From contig NZ_JAJAVF010000002.1 in NCBI RefSeq assembly GCF_020531845.1, forward strand, positions 1,399,543-1,463,542: a stretch of 64,000 nt of DNA, in the 5' to 3' direction. Below, piece after piece: positions 52,256 through 63,032 of this stretch. Within the stretch, counting starts at the first letter, position 1. Every line of letters starts with the position of its first letter. The position numbers and the translations under genes were made by a program. The stretch comes from Methylobacillus methanolivorans. Lineage in GTDB: Bacteria; Pseudomonadota; Gammaproteobacteria; Burkholderiales; Methylophilaceae. The notes beneath the pieces are model-generated. The model ran no database searches. It was not told where the DNA came from and was given only the letters and a program-made list of their open reading frames with translations.

Positions 52256-53923
52256 ATGGAGCACACGCCACTCATTGCCACCATCGTCGGAGGACTGGTA
52301 CTTGCCTTTATGTTTGGCATGATCGCCCATCGCCTGAAAATGCCTCCTCTCGTTGGTTACTTGCTTGCCGGTGTCGTTGTTGGTCCCTATACACCAGGCT
52401 TTGTTGCCGATGCCAATCTCGCCCACGAGCTGTCTGAGATTGGCGTTATCCTGCTGATGTTTGGCGTCGGCCTGCACTTTTCATTACGCGACCTGCTCTC
52501 AGTCAAATCAATTGCCATCCCCGGCGCCATCGTACAGATCGCCATCGCGACACTGCTTGGTCTTTCTCTAGCATTAGCCATCGGCTGGCCATTAGGAGAA
52601 GGACTGATTTTTGGCCTGGCCCTTTCCACAGCCAGTACGGTGGTCTTGCTTACAGCGTTGCAAGAAAGACGCATCCTCGAAACCAAGCGAGGCCAAATAG
52701 CCATTGGCTGGCTGATTGTCGAGGATATTGCCATGGTGCTCACTCTGGTGCTGGTTCCCGCCTTGAGCGGTATGCTGGGCGGCAATGGAGGTAGCTTGGA
52801 TGGAGGAGAGCTATTCAACACCATGGCCTTGACCATAGGCAAGGTCATTGCGTTTGTGGCGGTCATGCTACTGGTCGGGCGCCGAGTGATCCCCTGGTTG
52901 CTGGCCCGCACCGCAGCCACTGGCTCGCGTGAGTTATTCAGGCTGGCCGTTCTTGCCATTGCTCTTGGTTTTGCACTAGGTGCTACCTATATTTTTGGCG
53001 TTTCCTTTGCACTGGGTGCCTTCTTTGCAGGGATGATTTTGAGCGAATCTGAGCTCAGCCATCGTGCGGCGGAAGAGTCCTTGCCGCTACGTGATGCCTT
53101 CGCTGTGCTGTTCTTTGTTTCGGTCGGCATGCTGTTCGATCCTTCCATCTTGATCCGCGAGCCCTGGCTGATTCTGGCGACACTCTTCATTATAGTGTTC
53201 GGCAAATCCTTGGCAGCTTATGCCATTGTGCTCGCTTTCGGTCACCCATTAGGCACAGCCTTGACGATCTCGGCCAGCCTGGCGCAAATTGGCGAGTTTT
53301 CTTTCATTCTTGCTTCCTTGGGAGCATCGCTAGGTTTGCTTTCAGATACCGGGCGCGACCTCATTCTGAGCGGCGCCATCTTGTCCATCCTCATCAATCC
53401 TCTGCTATTTGCGTGGCTGGATCGCCTGAAACCATGGCTACTTAACCGGGAAGAAAAGAAGCCTCTCAAGGGCGAAAGCGGCACCCGCATCATCTCTTAC
53501 CCCTATCTCCATGCGCATGCTGTCCTGGTAGGCTATGGACGTGTAGGAAAGTTGGTTGGTGCGTCACTACGCCAGCAGGATCAGCCCTTCATTGTGCTGG
53601 AAGACCAACCTGAAGTTGTGCAGATGCTACGCGAACAAGGGACGCCTGCCTTATGTGGCAATGCCGCAGCACCTGGCATGATGGAAGCAGCCAACCTCAA
53701 GTCTGCACGCTGGTTGCTGGTTGCCATACCCGATGCCTTGGAAGCGGGGCAGATTATTGAGCATGCACGCAAAATAAATCCTCAAATTGAGGTAGTCGCG
53801 CGTGCGCACTCCGACGCCCAGATTGAGCACCTAGAAAAGCATGGTGCTTCTTACACTATCATGGGGGAGCGGGAAATCGCCAAGGGTATGGCCAACTGGG
53901 TACGTGCCGGCGTGGAATGGTAG
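52256..53923 (+). CDS. ybaL: YbaL-type cation:proton antiporter (CPA2 family)
   Basis: A 555-residue protein with 12-13 membrane helices (residues 5-390) of the Na+/H+ exchanger domain, followed by a cytoplasmic TrkA-N domain (HAVLVGYGRVGKLVGASL, NAD-binding, starting near residue 420). GGLVLAFMFGMIAHRLKMPPLVGYL is typical of YbaL. It probably exchanges K+ for protons under nucleotide control. The ligand-gated KefB/KefC architecture is similar, but YbaL is the closer match. Confidence 0.87.
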   Translation: MEHTPLIATIVGGLVLAFMFGMIAHRLKMPPLVGYLLAGVVVGPYTPGFVADANLAHELSEIGVILLMFGVGLHFSLRDLLSVKSIAIPGAIVQIAIATLLGLSLALAIGWPLGEGLIFGLALSTASTVVLLTALQERRILETKRGQIAIGWLIVEDIAMVLTLVLVPALSGMLGGNGGSLDGGELFNTMALTIGKVIAFVAVMLLVGRRVIPWLLARTAATGSRELFRLAVLAIALGFALGATYIFGVSFALGAFFAGMILSESELSHRAAEESLPLRDAFAVLFFVSVGMLFDPSILIREPWLILATLFIIVFGKSLAAYAIVLAFGHPLGTALTISASLAQIGEFSFILASLGASLGLLSDTGRDLILSGAILSILINPLLFAWLDRLKPWLLNREEKKPLKGESGTRIISYPYLHAHAVLVGYGRVGKLVGASLRQQDQPFIVLEDQPEVVQMLREQGTPALCGNAAAPGMMEAANLKSARWLLVAIPDALEAGQIIEHARKINPQIEVVARAHSDAQIEHLEKHGASYTIMGEREIAKGMANWVRAGVEW

Positions 53924-53948
53924 GCATGCCATATAAGGCAGTGTCGAT

Positions 53949-55076
53949 TTAATCAGCTTTTTTGTAGGGTGCGCGCTCATCCAGCTCTTGCTGGTAATGG
54001 CACATATCGGCCCCTTCACGGGCCAGAAAACGGCTAACCGCAGCTTCGAAATCAGGATGAGTCAAATAGTGAAATGAGCAGGTTTCCCGCGCCGTGAAAC
54101 CCCGTGCCAATTTATGCTCCCCTTGTGCGCCACCTTCAAAGAAGTGGATAGCCTGCTCAATGCAAAATTCTTGCGCCTGGTAATAACACAGCTCGAAGTG
54201 CAAGTTCGGCACATAAGCCAATGCCCCCCAATAACGCCCGTACAAGCAATGGGCATCATAAAGGTTGAGTGCAGCCGCTATATAGCGCCCATCACGCTCG
54301 GCCAACACCATCATGACATTGCCCGGCAGACGCTGCCCTATCTCATGAAAAAATGCTTGTGTCAGGTAAGGGCTGGAATGATGCTCAAGATAAGTGTTGA
54401 TATAGCATTTATAGAAAAAATCCCACTCACGCTCACCGATTTCATGCCCGCGCAAGCGCCGACAAATCACGCCGGCACCAGTGACTTTCTTGCGCTCCTG
54501 ACGGATTTTCTTGCGTTTGTCATGCGACAAGGTCGTGAGAAATGCGTCAAAGCTGGAAAAGCCCTGGTTTTCCCAGCGAAACTGTACGCCCTGACGCCTT
54601 AACCACTGTGGACCTGACAACGCTTGCGCGCTTTCCACATCAGGGAATAGCACATGGGTAGAGGATAACTGAAGGTGTTGCGTTGTTTCACACAACATTT
54701 CCGCCATACGCTTTTGCAGGACAGGATCATGGGAAAGCAAGCGGGTGCCTGTAATCGGCGTGAAAGGTACAGCAGCAACCAGCTTGGGGTAGTATTCCAG
54801 ACCATGATGGGCATAGGCCTCTGCCCACGACCAGTCAAACACATACTCCCCGTAAGAATGCTGCTTGAGATATAAAGGCACGGCCCCAAGCAAGCTATCG
54901 TCACGTTTAAGTACCAATGGCATAGGTTGCCAACCGCTACCTTCACCCACCGAGCCACTTTGCTCCAAGGCACTCAGAAAAGCATGGCTGAGTAATGGCG
55001 AACCATCAGTCAATGCATCCCATTGTGCGCAATCAAGACCACTTACGCCATCGACAAATTCAGCCTCTATCTTCAT
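53949..55076 (-). CDS. FemAB-like / GNAT-fold protein (DUF482)
   Basis: A 375-residue protein with the DUF482 pattern FDWSWAEAYAHHGLEYYPKLV, AVPFTPITGTRLL, RKKIRQERKK and YGRYWGA. The family has two GNAT-like lobes like FemAB peptidoglycan transferases and is widespread in proteobacteria. Role unknown. The ATG at 55076 was preferred over a GTG three codons upstream. Confidence 0.85.
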   Translation of the reverse strand: MKIEAEFVDGVSGLDCAQWDALTDGSPLLSHAFLSALEQSGSVGEGSGWQPMPLVLKRDDSLLGAVPLYLKQHSYGEYVFDWSWAEAYAHHGLEYYPKLVAAVPFTPITGTRLLSHDPVLQKRMAEMLCETTQHLQLSSTHVLFPDVESAQALSGPQWLRRQGVQFRWENQGFSSFDAFLTTLSHDKRKKIRQERKKVTGAGVICRRLRGHEIGEREWDFFYKCYINTYLEHHSSPYLTQAFFHEIGQRLPGNVMMVLAERDGRYIAAALNLYDAHCLYGRYWGALAYVPNLHFELCYYQAQEFCIEQAIHFFEGGAQGEHKLARGFTARETCSFHYLTHPDFEAAVSRFLAREGADMCHYQQELDERAPYKKAD

Positions 55077-55252
55077 CCCCAGCACACCTACGACCTATGC
55101 ATCATAGAAGCTGCATTATAGTGCCAATCATCATGCCCCCAGCGCATGTATAGCACTCACCCATTTATTTCTCGGGGCCAAGCTGATTCAGAACAACAAC
55201 ATGACCCACACATTGAAGTGTCGCACAATCACGACACTTCAATAATCTGCCA

Positions 55253-55465
55253 CTACTTGCGCTTACCGACAGAATCCACCCCATGACCAATCACGCCACC
55301 AATCGCAGCACCACCGACCGTGCCAAAAGAACTTCCGCCTGTCAGCACCGCACCTGCAACACCACCAATCGCGGCACCTGTCGCGGCATTCTTTTGACGC
55401 GTAGACAAGCCAGAACAACCGCTAAGCATCAATACCAACAATACACCTGCAATCGTTTTATTCAT
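55253..55465 (-). CDS. Glycine-zipper lipoprotein (OsmB/SlyB-like)
   Basis: A 70-residue lipoprotein with lipobox LSGC at residues 14-17 and a glycine-zipper segment (GAAIGGVAGAVLTGG, GGAAIGGVIGHGVD). The ATG at 55465 has AAGGAG eight bases upstream. Small outer-membrane lipoproteins of this class respond to osmotic or envelope stress. Confidence 0.85.
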   Translation of the reverse strand: MNKTIAGVLLVLMLSGCSGLSTRQKNAATGAAIGGVAGAVLTGGSSFGTVGGAAIGGVIGHGVDSVGKRK

Positions 55466-55629
55466 TTTTTTACTCCTTAGCAAATTCCAGGCCTCTGCCT
55501 GTTCGTGATCCAATTCGCAAAAAGTAGGCCAATTTTTAATAAACAATAAAAATCAATCAGTTAAAAAACCAATATTGCTATTACACAGCAAAATAAAGAC
55601 AAAATTGTCGCTAATGACAGACAAAAGAA

Positions 55630-55656
55630 AAGCACTGTCCCGGCAAGGCAGTGCTT
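55630..55656 (-). terminator. Terminator after the EF-hand gene (leftward)
   Basis: AAGCACTG/CAGTGCTT stem with an 11-base loop; on the minus strand it is followed by TTCTTTTG. Confidence 0.82.
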
Positions 55657-55692
55657 AAGTGGTTCACAAGGAAGATTATTATTGGAATTCGG

Positions 55693-56364
55693 TCATAGTG
55701 CTCGCTTAGGAACTGCGGCACTCATTTCTTTTACATCATGCAACGGCGCTGGCTCCACTACATCCTGTAACTCTTTTTCTTTCTTATCGAGCGCCTTGTG
55801 CTGGCGCTCTGCAATACGAGCCTGCATGGTCTCAAGCTCGTTCATTGTAATCACGCCATCACCATTCAAGTCGAACTGCATGAAATGACGCGCTACCTGA
55901 GGGATCATCTCTACCGCTTCTTCACGGGAAATAACCCCATTACCATCTTTGTCGGCCTCTTGAAATCGTTCCATGATACGCTGGCGCATGGCACGCCTAC
56001 GCTCTTCTATCTGAGCGTGTGCAGCATCAACATTACGAGAGTATTCGTAAAGATCGCGCCTCAAGCGCTGACGATCTTCACCAGAAATTTTTGCATCCAA
56101 GGTCTGATGAATATTCGCTGTTGGCACATCCTGTGTGTCACTAGCCATATCATCATTCGCATAGCGGAGATTTGCCGCATGGGCGACACTGGCAACTCCC
56201 AGCAAAACTGCCGTTAATGCCAACTTATGATGCCAAACTAAATCTGTCAGCATCAACATAAAGCTAAACCGTACACTTGCAAGATCATATGATTCGCTCG
56301 CCTCTGTTTTAAGCTTACCTGTTTCCTTGCGTACTACATTGGGACGCAACAGCTCAGAAACCAT
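55693..56364 (-). CDS. EF-hand calcium-binding protein, exported
   Basis: A 223-residue protein with two canonical EF-hand loops, DKDGNGVISREE and DLNGDGVITMNE (about residues 138-150 and 166-177). A hydrophobic segment (about residues 46-62, ending in VAHA) looks like a signal peptide, but it is preceded by about 45 residues if the ATG at 56364 is used. That ATG has AGGGTGAG upstream; the inner ATGs at 56259 or 56253 give a normal signal peptide but no clear ribosome site. Periplasmic calcium binding is likely. Divergent from ompR. Confidence 0.8.
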   Translation of the reverse strand: MVSELLRPNVVRKETGKLKTEASESYDLASVRFSFMLMLTDLVWHHKLALTAVLLGVASVAHAANLRYANDDMASDTQDVPTANIHQTLDAKISGEDRQRLRRDLYEYSRNVDAAHAQIEERRRAMRQRIMERFQEADKDGNGVISREEAVEMIPQVARHFMQFDLNGDGVITMNELETMQARIAERQHKALDKKEKELQDVVEPAPLHDVKEMSAAVPKRAL

Positions 56365-56369
56365 TCAAA

Positions 56370-56384
56370 CTCACCCTAGGTGAG
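56370..56384 (-). promoter_or_regulatory. Palindrome at the ribosome site of the EF-hand gene
   Basis: CTCACC-CTA-GGTGAG, a perfect 6-3-6 inverted repeat six bases before the ATG at 56364. It contains the only good Shine-Dalgarno sequence, so it may be a translational hairpin or an operator. Confidence 0.4.
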
Positions 56385-56586
56385 AGCTGAATGAGGCGAC
56401 ATCATCCCGCATTGATGTAAACTGAGTGTTTCATATCGACTTGTGATTGTAAAAATTTGTAACATCAGAAGCGCCGCACTTCTCCTTCGCATGCACTCTT
56501 AAATACAAGCGCAGGGCAAGAATCGGCATGATTGTATGGAACCTTGCAAATAATACTTTTCATCGACCCCTATTTCCGCAGAAAAT

Positions 56587-57321
56587 ATGGCTATGCAAAC
56601 ACCTCCGAAAAAAATATTAATGGTGGACGACGACTTGCGTATGCGCGAGTTGTTGCAACGTTATTTAGGCGAACAGGGCTTTTCCGTCAAAGCAGTGTCT
56701 GACGCTGCCGAAATGGATCAAGCGCTTGCCCACGAGCACGTAGACTTGCTGGTACTAGATCTCATGTTGCCAGGTGAAGATGGCCTTGCCATTTGCCGCC
56801 GCCTGCGTGCCAATGGCAGCACCATTCCTGTCGTCATGTTGACTGCCCGTGGCGACGAGATAGACCGCATCATCGGCTTGGAAATGGGAGCTGACGATTA
56901 TTTACCCAAGCCATTCAACCCACGTGAGCTACTTGCCCGTATCAATGCAGTGCTGCGTCGCCACAGCCGCCTGCCCCCTGGCACCCCAGTGGCAGAGGCG
57001 GATCACATCAGTTTTGGCGATTTCATCTTTGACCCTTCGACGCGCACCCTGACCAAGAATGGAGACCCTGTCACCATCACCAGCGGTGAGTTCGCCCTGC
57101 TCAAGGTATTTGTAGATCACCCACGCCAGCCCTTGTCACGTGACCGCCTCATGCAATTGGCGCGCGGTCGAGAGCTGGACGTATTTGACCGTAGCATTGA
57201 CGTACAAGTCTCCCGCCTGCGGCGCCTAATTGAACCTGATCCTTCACATCCTCGTTATCTACAGACCATGTGGGGATTTGGCTATGTGTTCGTACCCGAT
57301 GGCGAAACCCAGAAAAGCTAG
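56587..57321 (+). CDS. ompR: Osmolarity response regulator OmpR
   Basis: A 244-residue response regulator. Receiver domain residues 10-125 with acidic pocket VDDDLRMRE, phospho-Asp in VLDLMLPGEDGL and Lys in LPKPFNPRE; a winged-helix DNA-binding domain follows (SGEFALLKVFVDHPRQPLSRD). The sequence is close to OmpR in both domains. It is followed by envZ after 12 bases. It probably controls outer-membrane porins. Confidence 0.93.
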   Translation: MAMQTPPKKILMVDDDLRMRELLQRYLGEQGFSVKAVSDAAEMDQALAHEHVDLLVLDLMLPGEDGLAICRRLRANGSTIPVVMLTARGDEIDRIIGLEMGADDYLPKPFNPRELLARINAVLRRHSRLPPGTPVAEADHISFGDFIFDPSTRTLTKNGDPVTITSGEFALLKVFVDHPRQPLSRDRLMQLARGRELDVFDRSIDVQVSRLRRLIEPDPSHPRYLQTMWGFGYVFVPDGETQKS

Positions 57322-57333
57322 TGTCACCCCCTC

Positions 57334-58698
57334 GTGAACCTGTTACCACGTACACTTCTTGCACGCGTAATGCTGCTGATAGCCCTGCTGCTTGCAGCGG
57401 GGCAGTTTGCAGCATTAAAGCTGTTTGACTACTTTGAGAGTGAGCCCCGTGCAATGGCAGCGGCGCTTCAGGCGATCACGGTCGTCAACTACACACGTGC
57501 CTCGTTGCTTGCTGCACATGAAAACCGCCGCCTAGCCTTGCTTTCTGAGCTTTCCGGTCGCGAGGGCGTACGTATTTATGCTGCGGACATGCTGGAAGAA
57601 ATTGAGCCGCTACCCAATGACCACCTCATCCGCATGATCGCGGAGAAAATCCGCGAACGCCTGGGCAAGGACACCTTGGTAGTCCTCAACCATTTTGGCA
57701 TCCCCGGCCTGTGGGTGAGCTTTAGCCTAGGGCAAGATGATTACTGGGTGGTCATTCCGCGCATTCAGGTCGATCGCCCATTTCCTTGGCAGTGGCTAGG
57801 CTGGGGGGCGCTAGTGATAATGCTGTCACTACTGGGTGCCTACCTGATCGCCTCCAACATTCACCACCCCTTACGCCTGCTCGTTAAGGCAGCAGGGCGG
57901 CTTAGTAGTGGTGAGTACCCACCGCCCTTGCCTGAAGAAGGCGCGCATGAGCTACGCGAGGTGAGCCGCACCTTCAATGAAATGACCGAGGCCCTGGTAC
58001 GGCTCGATAACGAGCGCACACTGCTGCTAGCGGGGATTTCACACGATCTGCGCACACCGCTTGCGCGCTTGCGGCTTTCCGTGGAAATGTTGCCAGATGA
58101 ATATTGTGCCAGCCTGAAAGTAGGCATGATCCAGGATATTGGCGATATGGATAGCATCATTCACCAGTTCCTGGATTTTGTCCGTGGGATTGAGGGTGAG
58201 CCCACGCAAATGATGGACCTCAACGCCTTACTCACTTCCATTGCTGATCGCCATATTCGTGCTGGCCGCAAGCTGACGGTCTCCCTGGCACCTACCCACC
58301 TCATCCCCGTGCGTCCCCTAGCCATGCAGCGCCTGCTCACCAACCTGATCGACAATGCCTTCGCCTATGGCGGCGGCGATGTGACGGTCATGACGCGCAT
58401 TACGGCAGGCAACATCATTCTCAGCGTACTGGATAACGGCCCCGGCATTCCAGCTTCACAGATGGAAAGGTTACTGCGCCCATTCGAGCGCCTGGATACG
58501 GCCCGCGGCAACAAGAGTGGCAGTGGACTGGGGTTGGCAATTTCTGATCGTATCGCCAAGTTGCATAAAGGCCAGCTCACCCTGCTCAACCGACCACAGG
58601 GCGGGCTGGAAGCACGGCTTACCTTGCCGATTCAGCCTCAGGTGACGGCGCAAACCAAGCAAGCTTTTCGCGTAAACGCACAACCTCGCCGACAATAA
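57334..58698 (+). CDS. envZ: Osmosensor histidine kinase EnvZ
   Basis: A 454-residue kinase. Two membrane helices (residues about 10-30 and 150-175) enclose a periplasmic domain; [13 protein letters not shown] is an EnvZ hallmark. HAMP, HisKA ([15 protein letters not shown], phospho-His about residue 235) and HATPase ([29 protein letters not shown]) follow. GTG start with no clear ribosome site, so translation may depend on ompR. The last 80 bases overlap cysG on the other strand. Confidence 0.92.
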   Translation: MNLLPRTLLARVMLLIALLLAAGQFAALKLFDYFESEPRAMAAALQAITVVNYTRASLLAAHENRRLALLSELSGREGVRIYAADMLEEIEPLPNDHLIRMIAEKIRERLGKDTLVVLNHFGIPGLWVSFSLGQDDYWVVIPRIQVDRPFPWQWLGWGALVIMLSLLGAYLIASNIHHPLRLLVKAAGRLSSGEYPPPLPEEGAHELREVSRTFNEMTEALVRLDNERTLLLAGISHDLRTPLARLRLSVEMLPDEYCASLKVGMIQDIGDMDSIIHQFLDFVRGIEGEPTQMMDLNALLTSIADRHIRAGRKLTVSLAPTHLIPVRPLAMQRLLTNLIDNAFAYGGGDVTVMTRITAGNIILSVLDNGPGIPASQMERLLRPFERLDTARGNKSGSGLGLAISDRIAKLHKGQLTLLNRPQGGLEARLTLPIQPQVTAQTKQAFRVNAQPRRQ

Positions 58699-60031
58699 TC
58701 AGGCACGGCGCTCTTAGCCCTGCTTGCTCCACCAACCCTGGCAATGTCTCCAATGTACCCTCTACCACACGTTGCCGTTGGGTAGTGCCCTGCTGAATGA
58801 TCGCGATAGGCATGCTATGAGGCGCACCATGCTGCACCAGCTGGCGGCAAATTTCCGACAACCCCACCAAGCCCATGTAAATCACCACAGTTTGCTTAGG
58901 ACGCACCAATGCCGTCCAATCCAGATCAACGGAGCCATCCTTGAGATGCCCTGTAGTGAACAAGCATGACTGGGCATAATCCCGATGCGTCAGCGGAATT
59001 CCGGCATAACTCGATACGCCATTGGCAGCAGTAATGCCAGGCACCACCTGGAAGGGAATACCATGCTCCATGAGGGTTTCGATTTCTTCGCCACCTCGGC
59101 CAAAAATAAACGGATCGCCACCTTTCAACCGCAGTACGCGCTTACCCTCCTGGGCAAGACGCACCAATAGCTGGTTAATATCCTCCTGGGGCAAAGTATG
59201 CTGGTCGCGCGACTTACCGACATAGATCAACTCCGCATCACGCCGCACCAGCTCCATCACTTCCCGACTCACCAGCTTGTCATAAACGCAAACATCCGCC
59301 TGCTGCATAAGTCGCAAAGCCCGAAAAGTCAGTAAATCTGGATCACCGGGCCCACCACCAACCAGATACACCTCGCCATGATGCAACTCCCCATCACCAG
59401 CCAGCGCTTGCTCCATGGCATGACGCGCTGCTGGCTCCTGCCCTGACAATACCAACTCACCAACCGCCCCCTGAAATACATCTTCCCAGAAAATACGCCG
59501 CTGCTGGCTAGTAGAAAAGCGACGTTTCACGGCATCGCGAAATTCAGCAGCAAACGCTGCCAAGCGGCCATAAGTGGCGGGGATCATGGTCTCAATGCGC
59601 GTACGCAGCATACGCGCCAGTACGGGCGCTGCTCCGCCGCTGGACACCGCCACTAGCAAAGGGGAACGATCCACAATCGAAGGTACGATGAAAGTACATA
59701 ACTCTGGCGCATCCACCACGTTCACCGGAATATTACGTGCCTGCGCTGCTTGAGAAACCGCACGATTGACCTCGGCATCATCAGTCGCGGCAATCACGAT
59801 CATGACGCCATCCAGCTGAGCAGGATCAAACACGGCCTGCAGATGACGAATGTGGCTATCCACTAGCAATTGTTGCAACTCGGGATGCAGATCAGGGGCA
59901 ACCACCGTGATACTCGCCCCTGCCTTTTCCAGCAAGTTGACTTTACGGCTAGCGACTTCGCCGCCCCCAACTACCAGGCAAGGGCGGCTTTGTACTTTCA
60001 TGAAGATAGGCAATGTTTCCATGCGCGCCAT
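58619..60031 (-). CDS. cysG: Siroheme synthase CysG (trifunctional)
   Basis: A 470-residue enzyme. The N-terminal dehydrogenase/ferrochelatase has the NAD site [19 protein letters not shown], a dimerisation region follows (about 115-215), and the C-terminal uroporphyrinogen methyltransferase begins [15 protein letters not shown] (residue about 221). It converts uroporphyrinogen III to siroheme for sulfite and nitrite reductases. Its 3' end overlaps envZ by 80 bases. Confidence 0.96.
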   Translation of the reverse strand: MARMETLPIFMKVQSRPCLVVGGGEVASRKVNLLEKAGASITVVAPDLHPELQQLLVDSHIRHLQAVFDPAQLDGVMIVIAATDDAEVNRAVSQAAQARNIPVNVVDAPELCTFIVPSIVDRSPLLVAVSSGGAAPVLARMLRTRIETMIPATYGRLAAFAAEFRDAVKRRFSTSQQRRIFWEDVFQGAVGELVLSGQEPAARHAMEQALAGDGELHHGEVYLVGGGPGDPDLLTFRALRLMQQADVCVYDKLVSREVMELVRRDAELIYVGKSRDQHTLPQEDINQLLVRLAQEGKRVLRLKGGDPFIFGRGGEEIETLMEHGIPFQVVPGITAANGVSSYAGIPLTHRDYAQSCLFTTGHLKDGSVDLDWTALVRPKQTVVIYMGLVGLSEICRQLVQHGAPHSMPIAIIQQGTTQRQRVVEGTLETLPGLVEQAGLRAPCLIIVGEVVRLREKLAWFAPSPEAESAR

Positions 60032-60249
60032 TTTATTCCATTTTCAATGTAGGCGTGACGACACAGAGCACGAGCGCATGGCAACAACAACGGTCAGATA
60101 AATTGGTAATGAAACGACGCTATGATTGGCTTTCCGCAGCAGCTACGCTAAAATAAAGCCTTACCCTACTGTTTTTCTTACGCTATTTTGCAGCCTGCAT
60201 CGCCTATCTTTCGCCCTTCCCTCGCTTTGAGCGCAGTTTGACCCGCTGT

Positions 60250-61578
60250 ATGAATCCGCCTAAAAAAGTCTTTATCAAAACCTTTGGTTGCCAGATGAAC
60301 GAGTATGACTCATCACGCATGTTGGATATGCTGCATGCAGCCGAAGGCATGCAAACCACGGAAAACCCCGAAGAAGCCGACGTTATCCTGCTCAATACCT
60401 GCTCTGTACGCGAAAAGGCGCAGGAAAAAGTGTTCAGCCACCTTGGCCGCTTCGGCCCGCTCAAGGAAAAGAACCCCAACCTGGTGATTGGCGTAGGCGG
60501 CTGCGTTGCCAGCCAAGAAGGCGAAAGCATCGTTGCCCGCGCTCCATATGTGGATGTCGTCTTCGGCCCGCAAACCCTGCACCGCCTGCCGGACATGATC
60601 CAATCCAAGCGCAAGACTGGCATTGCACAGGTGGACATCAGTTTCCCCGAGGTGGAAAAATTCGACCACCTACCGCCGCCGCGCGTGGAAGGCGCAGCGG
60701 CTTTTCTCTCCATCATGGAGGGCTGCAGCAAATACTGCACGTTCTGCGTCGTGCCATATACGCGCGGAGACGAGGTATCGCGCCCATTTGACGACATCCT
60801 CACTGAGGCGATCCAGCTTGCTGAGCAAGGTGTCAAGGAAATCACCCTCCTCGGACAAAACGTCAATGGCTATCGCAGCCAAACAGCTGAGGGTGAAGCT
60901 GCCGACCTAGCCCTATTGCTCGAGTATCTCGCGGAAATCCCCGAGATCGAACGCATCCGCTATACCACCTCGCACCCGAACGAGATGACGCCTGCCTTGA
61001 TAGACTGCTATGCGCGCATCCCCAAGCTGGTGTCGCACCTGCATCTGCCGGTGCAGGCCGGGTCAGACCGCGTGCTCATGAACATGAAGCGCAACTACAC
61101 CGCCTTGCAGTACAAATCCGTCATTCGCAAGCTGCGTGCGGCAAGGCCGGATATCTGCATCACGTCCGACTTCATCATCGGCTTCCCCGGTGAAACCGAG
61201 CAAGATTTTGCCGCCACCATGAAACTGATGCGTGATGTGGGCTTTGATTTCAGCTTCAGCTTTACCTACAGCCCCCGCCCAGGCACACCTGCCTCTTACC
61301 TGCCCGATGAATGCAGTGCCGATGAAAAACAAGAACGCCTCCTACGCTTGCAAGCGCTCAATGAAGAACAGGGCAAAGCCATTAGCCAGGCCATGGTTGG
61401 CAGTGTGCAACGAGTACTGATCGAAAGCGTCTCTGTCAAGAGTACCAGCGAGCTTGCAGGGCGTACCGACAATAACCGCATCGTCAATTTCCCCGGCGAT
61501 GCGACACTAATCAACCAATTCGTCAATGTACGAATTACCGAGGCAGCCTCGCATACCTTGCGCGGCGAGCTGATATAG
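60250..61578 (+). CDS. miaB: tRNA methylthiotransferase MiaB
   Basis: A 442-residue radical SAM enzyme. The N-terminal UPF0004 domain has three cluster Cys ([28 protein letters not shown]), the radical SAM CxxxCxxC is in [16 protein letters not shown], and a C-terminal TRAM domain follows (VLIESVSVK...). It adds the 2-methylthio group to i6A37 in tRNAs reading U-starting codons. First gene of the conserved miaB-phoH-ybeY-corC unit. Confidence 0.97.
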   Translation: MNPPKKVFIKTFGCQMNEYDSSRMLDMLHAAEGMQTTENPEEADVILLNTCSVREKAQEKVFSHLGRFGPLKEKNPNLVIGVGGCVASQEGESIVARAPYVDVVFGPQTLHRLPDMIQSKRKTGIAQVDISFPEVEKFDHLPPPRVEGAAAFLSIMEGCSKYCTFCVVPYTRGDEVSRPFDDILTEAIQLAEQGVKEITLLGQNVNGYRSQTAEGEAADLALLLEYLAEIPEIERIRYTTSHPNEMTPALIDCYARIPKLVSHLHLPVQAGSDRVLMNMKRNYTALQYKSVIRKLRAARPDICITSDFIIGFPGETEQDFAATMKLMRDVGFDFSFSFTYSPRPGTPASYLPDECSADEKQERLLRLQALNEEQGKAISQAMVGSVQRVLIESVSVKSTSELAGRTDNNRIVNFPGDATLINQFVNVRITEAASHTLRGELI

Positions 61579-61586
61579 GACTGCCT

Positions 61587-62567
61587 GTGGAGCTTACCTT
61601 ACACCCTGAAGACAACCTGCGCCTGGCCAATCTGTGCGGTGCGCTGGATGAAAACCTCAAACAGATAGAAGATGCACTGGATGTCGGTATCTCGCGACGT
61701 GGCGCGTATTTCCGCTTCTCTGGTGCGTTGGGCAACACTCGGCTGGCTGCCCAACTGGTTGAAAACTATTACGAACGGGCAGGCAAACCCATCAGCCTAG
61801 AGGAAATCCAATTGGGCTTGGTGGAGCTTGATCGCCTACCTGCCGACCAGGTTGCCACCCCCATGCCTACACTGATGACGCGCCGCCAAGATTTACATGG
61901 CCGCACACCGCGCCAGGTTAGCTACTTGCAGCAAATTCAGGATTTCGATATTACTTTCGGCATCGGCCCTGCAGGCACGGGCAAAACTTATCTCGCCGTC
62001 GCCAGCGCGATTGACGCCATGACGCGAGACCGCGTCAAGCGCATCGTCCTAGTGCGCCCTGCTGTGGAAGCGGGCGAGCGACTTGGCTTTTTGCCCGGCG
62101 ACCTTTCGCAGAAAGTCGACCCTTACCTGCGCCCACTTTACGATGCGCTATACGACTTAGCCGGCTATGACTCGGTCAACAAGATGTTCGAGCGCGGTGC
62201 GATTGAGGTTGCCCCACTGGCTTATATGCGCGGTCGCACCCTGAACCAGAGCTTCATCATCCTGGATGAAGCCCAGAACACAACGCCAGAACAGATGAAG
62301 ATGTTCCTCACCCGCATCGGCTTCGGCACCAAGGCGGTGATTACCGGCGATGTCACCCAGATCGACCTCGCACGCGGCCAGAAAAGCGGCCTGGTAGAAG
62401 CGCAAAAAGTGCTCAAGGATGTACGCGGTATTGCCTTCTCACAATTCCTTTCAGAAGACGTCGTGCGCCACCCCTTGGTACAAAAGATCATCAATGCCTA
62501 CGAGCGCTACGATAGCGAGCGCCATGCACAACCCAATTCCACCAAGCCTGAAGCAAGCAGGGAATAA
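61587..62567 (+). CDS. ybeZ: PhoH-like ATPase (YbeZ)
   Basis: A 326-residue P-loop protein. Walker A is GPAGTGKTYLAVA (residues about 130-142), Walker B FIILDEAQNTTPEQ, and the RNA-binding-type N-terminus precedes. GTG start. YbeZ works with YbeY in rRNA processing and ribosome quality control. Nine bases after miaB. Confidence 0.95.
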   Translation: MELTLHPEDNLRLANLCGALDENLKQIEDALDVGISRRGAYFRFSGALGNTRLAAQLVENYYERAGKPISLEEIQLGLVELDRLPADQVATPMPTLMTRRQDLHGRTPRQVSYLQQIQDFDITFGIGPAGTGKTYLAVASAIDAMTRDRVKRIVLVRPAVEAGERLGFLPGDLSQKVDPYLRPLYDALYDLAGYDSVNKMFERGAIEVAPLAYMRGRTLNQSFIILDEAQNTTPEQMKMFLTRIGFGTKAVITGDVTQIDLARGQKSGLVEAQKVLKDVRGIAFSQFLSEDVVRHPLVQKIINAYERYDSERHAQPNSTKPEASRE

Positions 62568-62570
62568 GTC

Positions 62571-63023
62571 ATGCCCAAGCTCGCCATGAGCGTGCAATAC
62601 GCCACCGAAAGCAACAACAGCGTCCCCAGCGAGAAGCAATTCCGCAAATGGGCGCGGACCACCTTGCGCGTAGATACCGAAGCGACCTTGCGCATCGTTG
62701 ACGAGGAAGAAGGACGCACGCTCAATCGTGATTATCGTGGTAAAGACTACGCGACCAATGTACTGACATTTCCGCTGACGGAAGAACCCTGGCTGATCGG
62801 CGACATTATTCTTTGTGCTCCAGTGGTGGAAAAGGAAGCTCAAGAACAAGGCATCAGCCTAGAAGCGCATTATGCACATCTCACCGTGCATGGCATACTG
62901 CACATGCACGGCTACGACCACGAAGAAGAGGCGCAGGCGGAACTGATGGAGTCGATAGAATCCTTCATCATGGTGCAGCTTGGCTATGTCGACCCTTATT
63001 TATCAGAAAAACAGAAGTCTTAA
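62571..63023 (+). CDS. ybeY: Endoribonuclease / rRNA maturation factor YbeY
   Basis: A 150-residue metalloprotein. The metal site is HLTVHGILHMHGYDHE (three His), preceded by the conserved NRDYRGKDYATNVLTFP. It acts in 16S rRNA 3' maturation. Three bases after ybeZ. Confidence 0.97.
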   Translation: MPKLAMSVQYATESNNSVPSEKQFRKWARTTLRVDTEATLRIVDEEEGRTLNRDYRGKDYATNVLTFPLTEEPWLIGDIILCAPVVEKEAQEQGISLEAHYAHLTVHGILHMHGYDHEEEAQAELMESIESFIMVQLGYVDPYLSEKQKS

Positions 63024-63032
63024 CCCATCATC

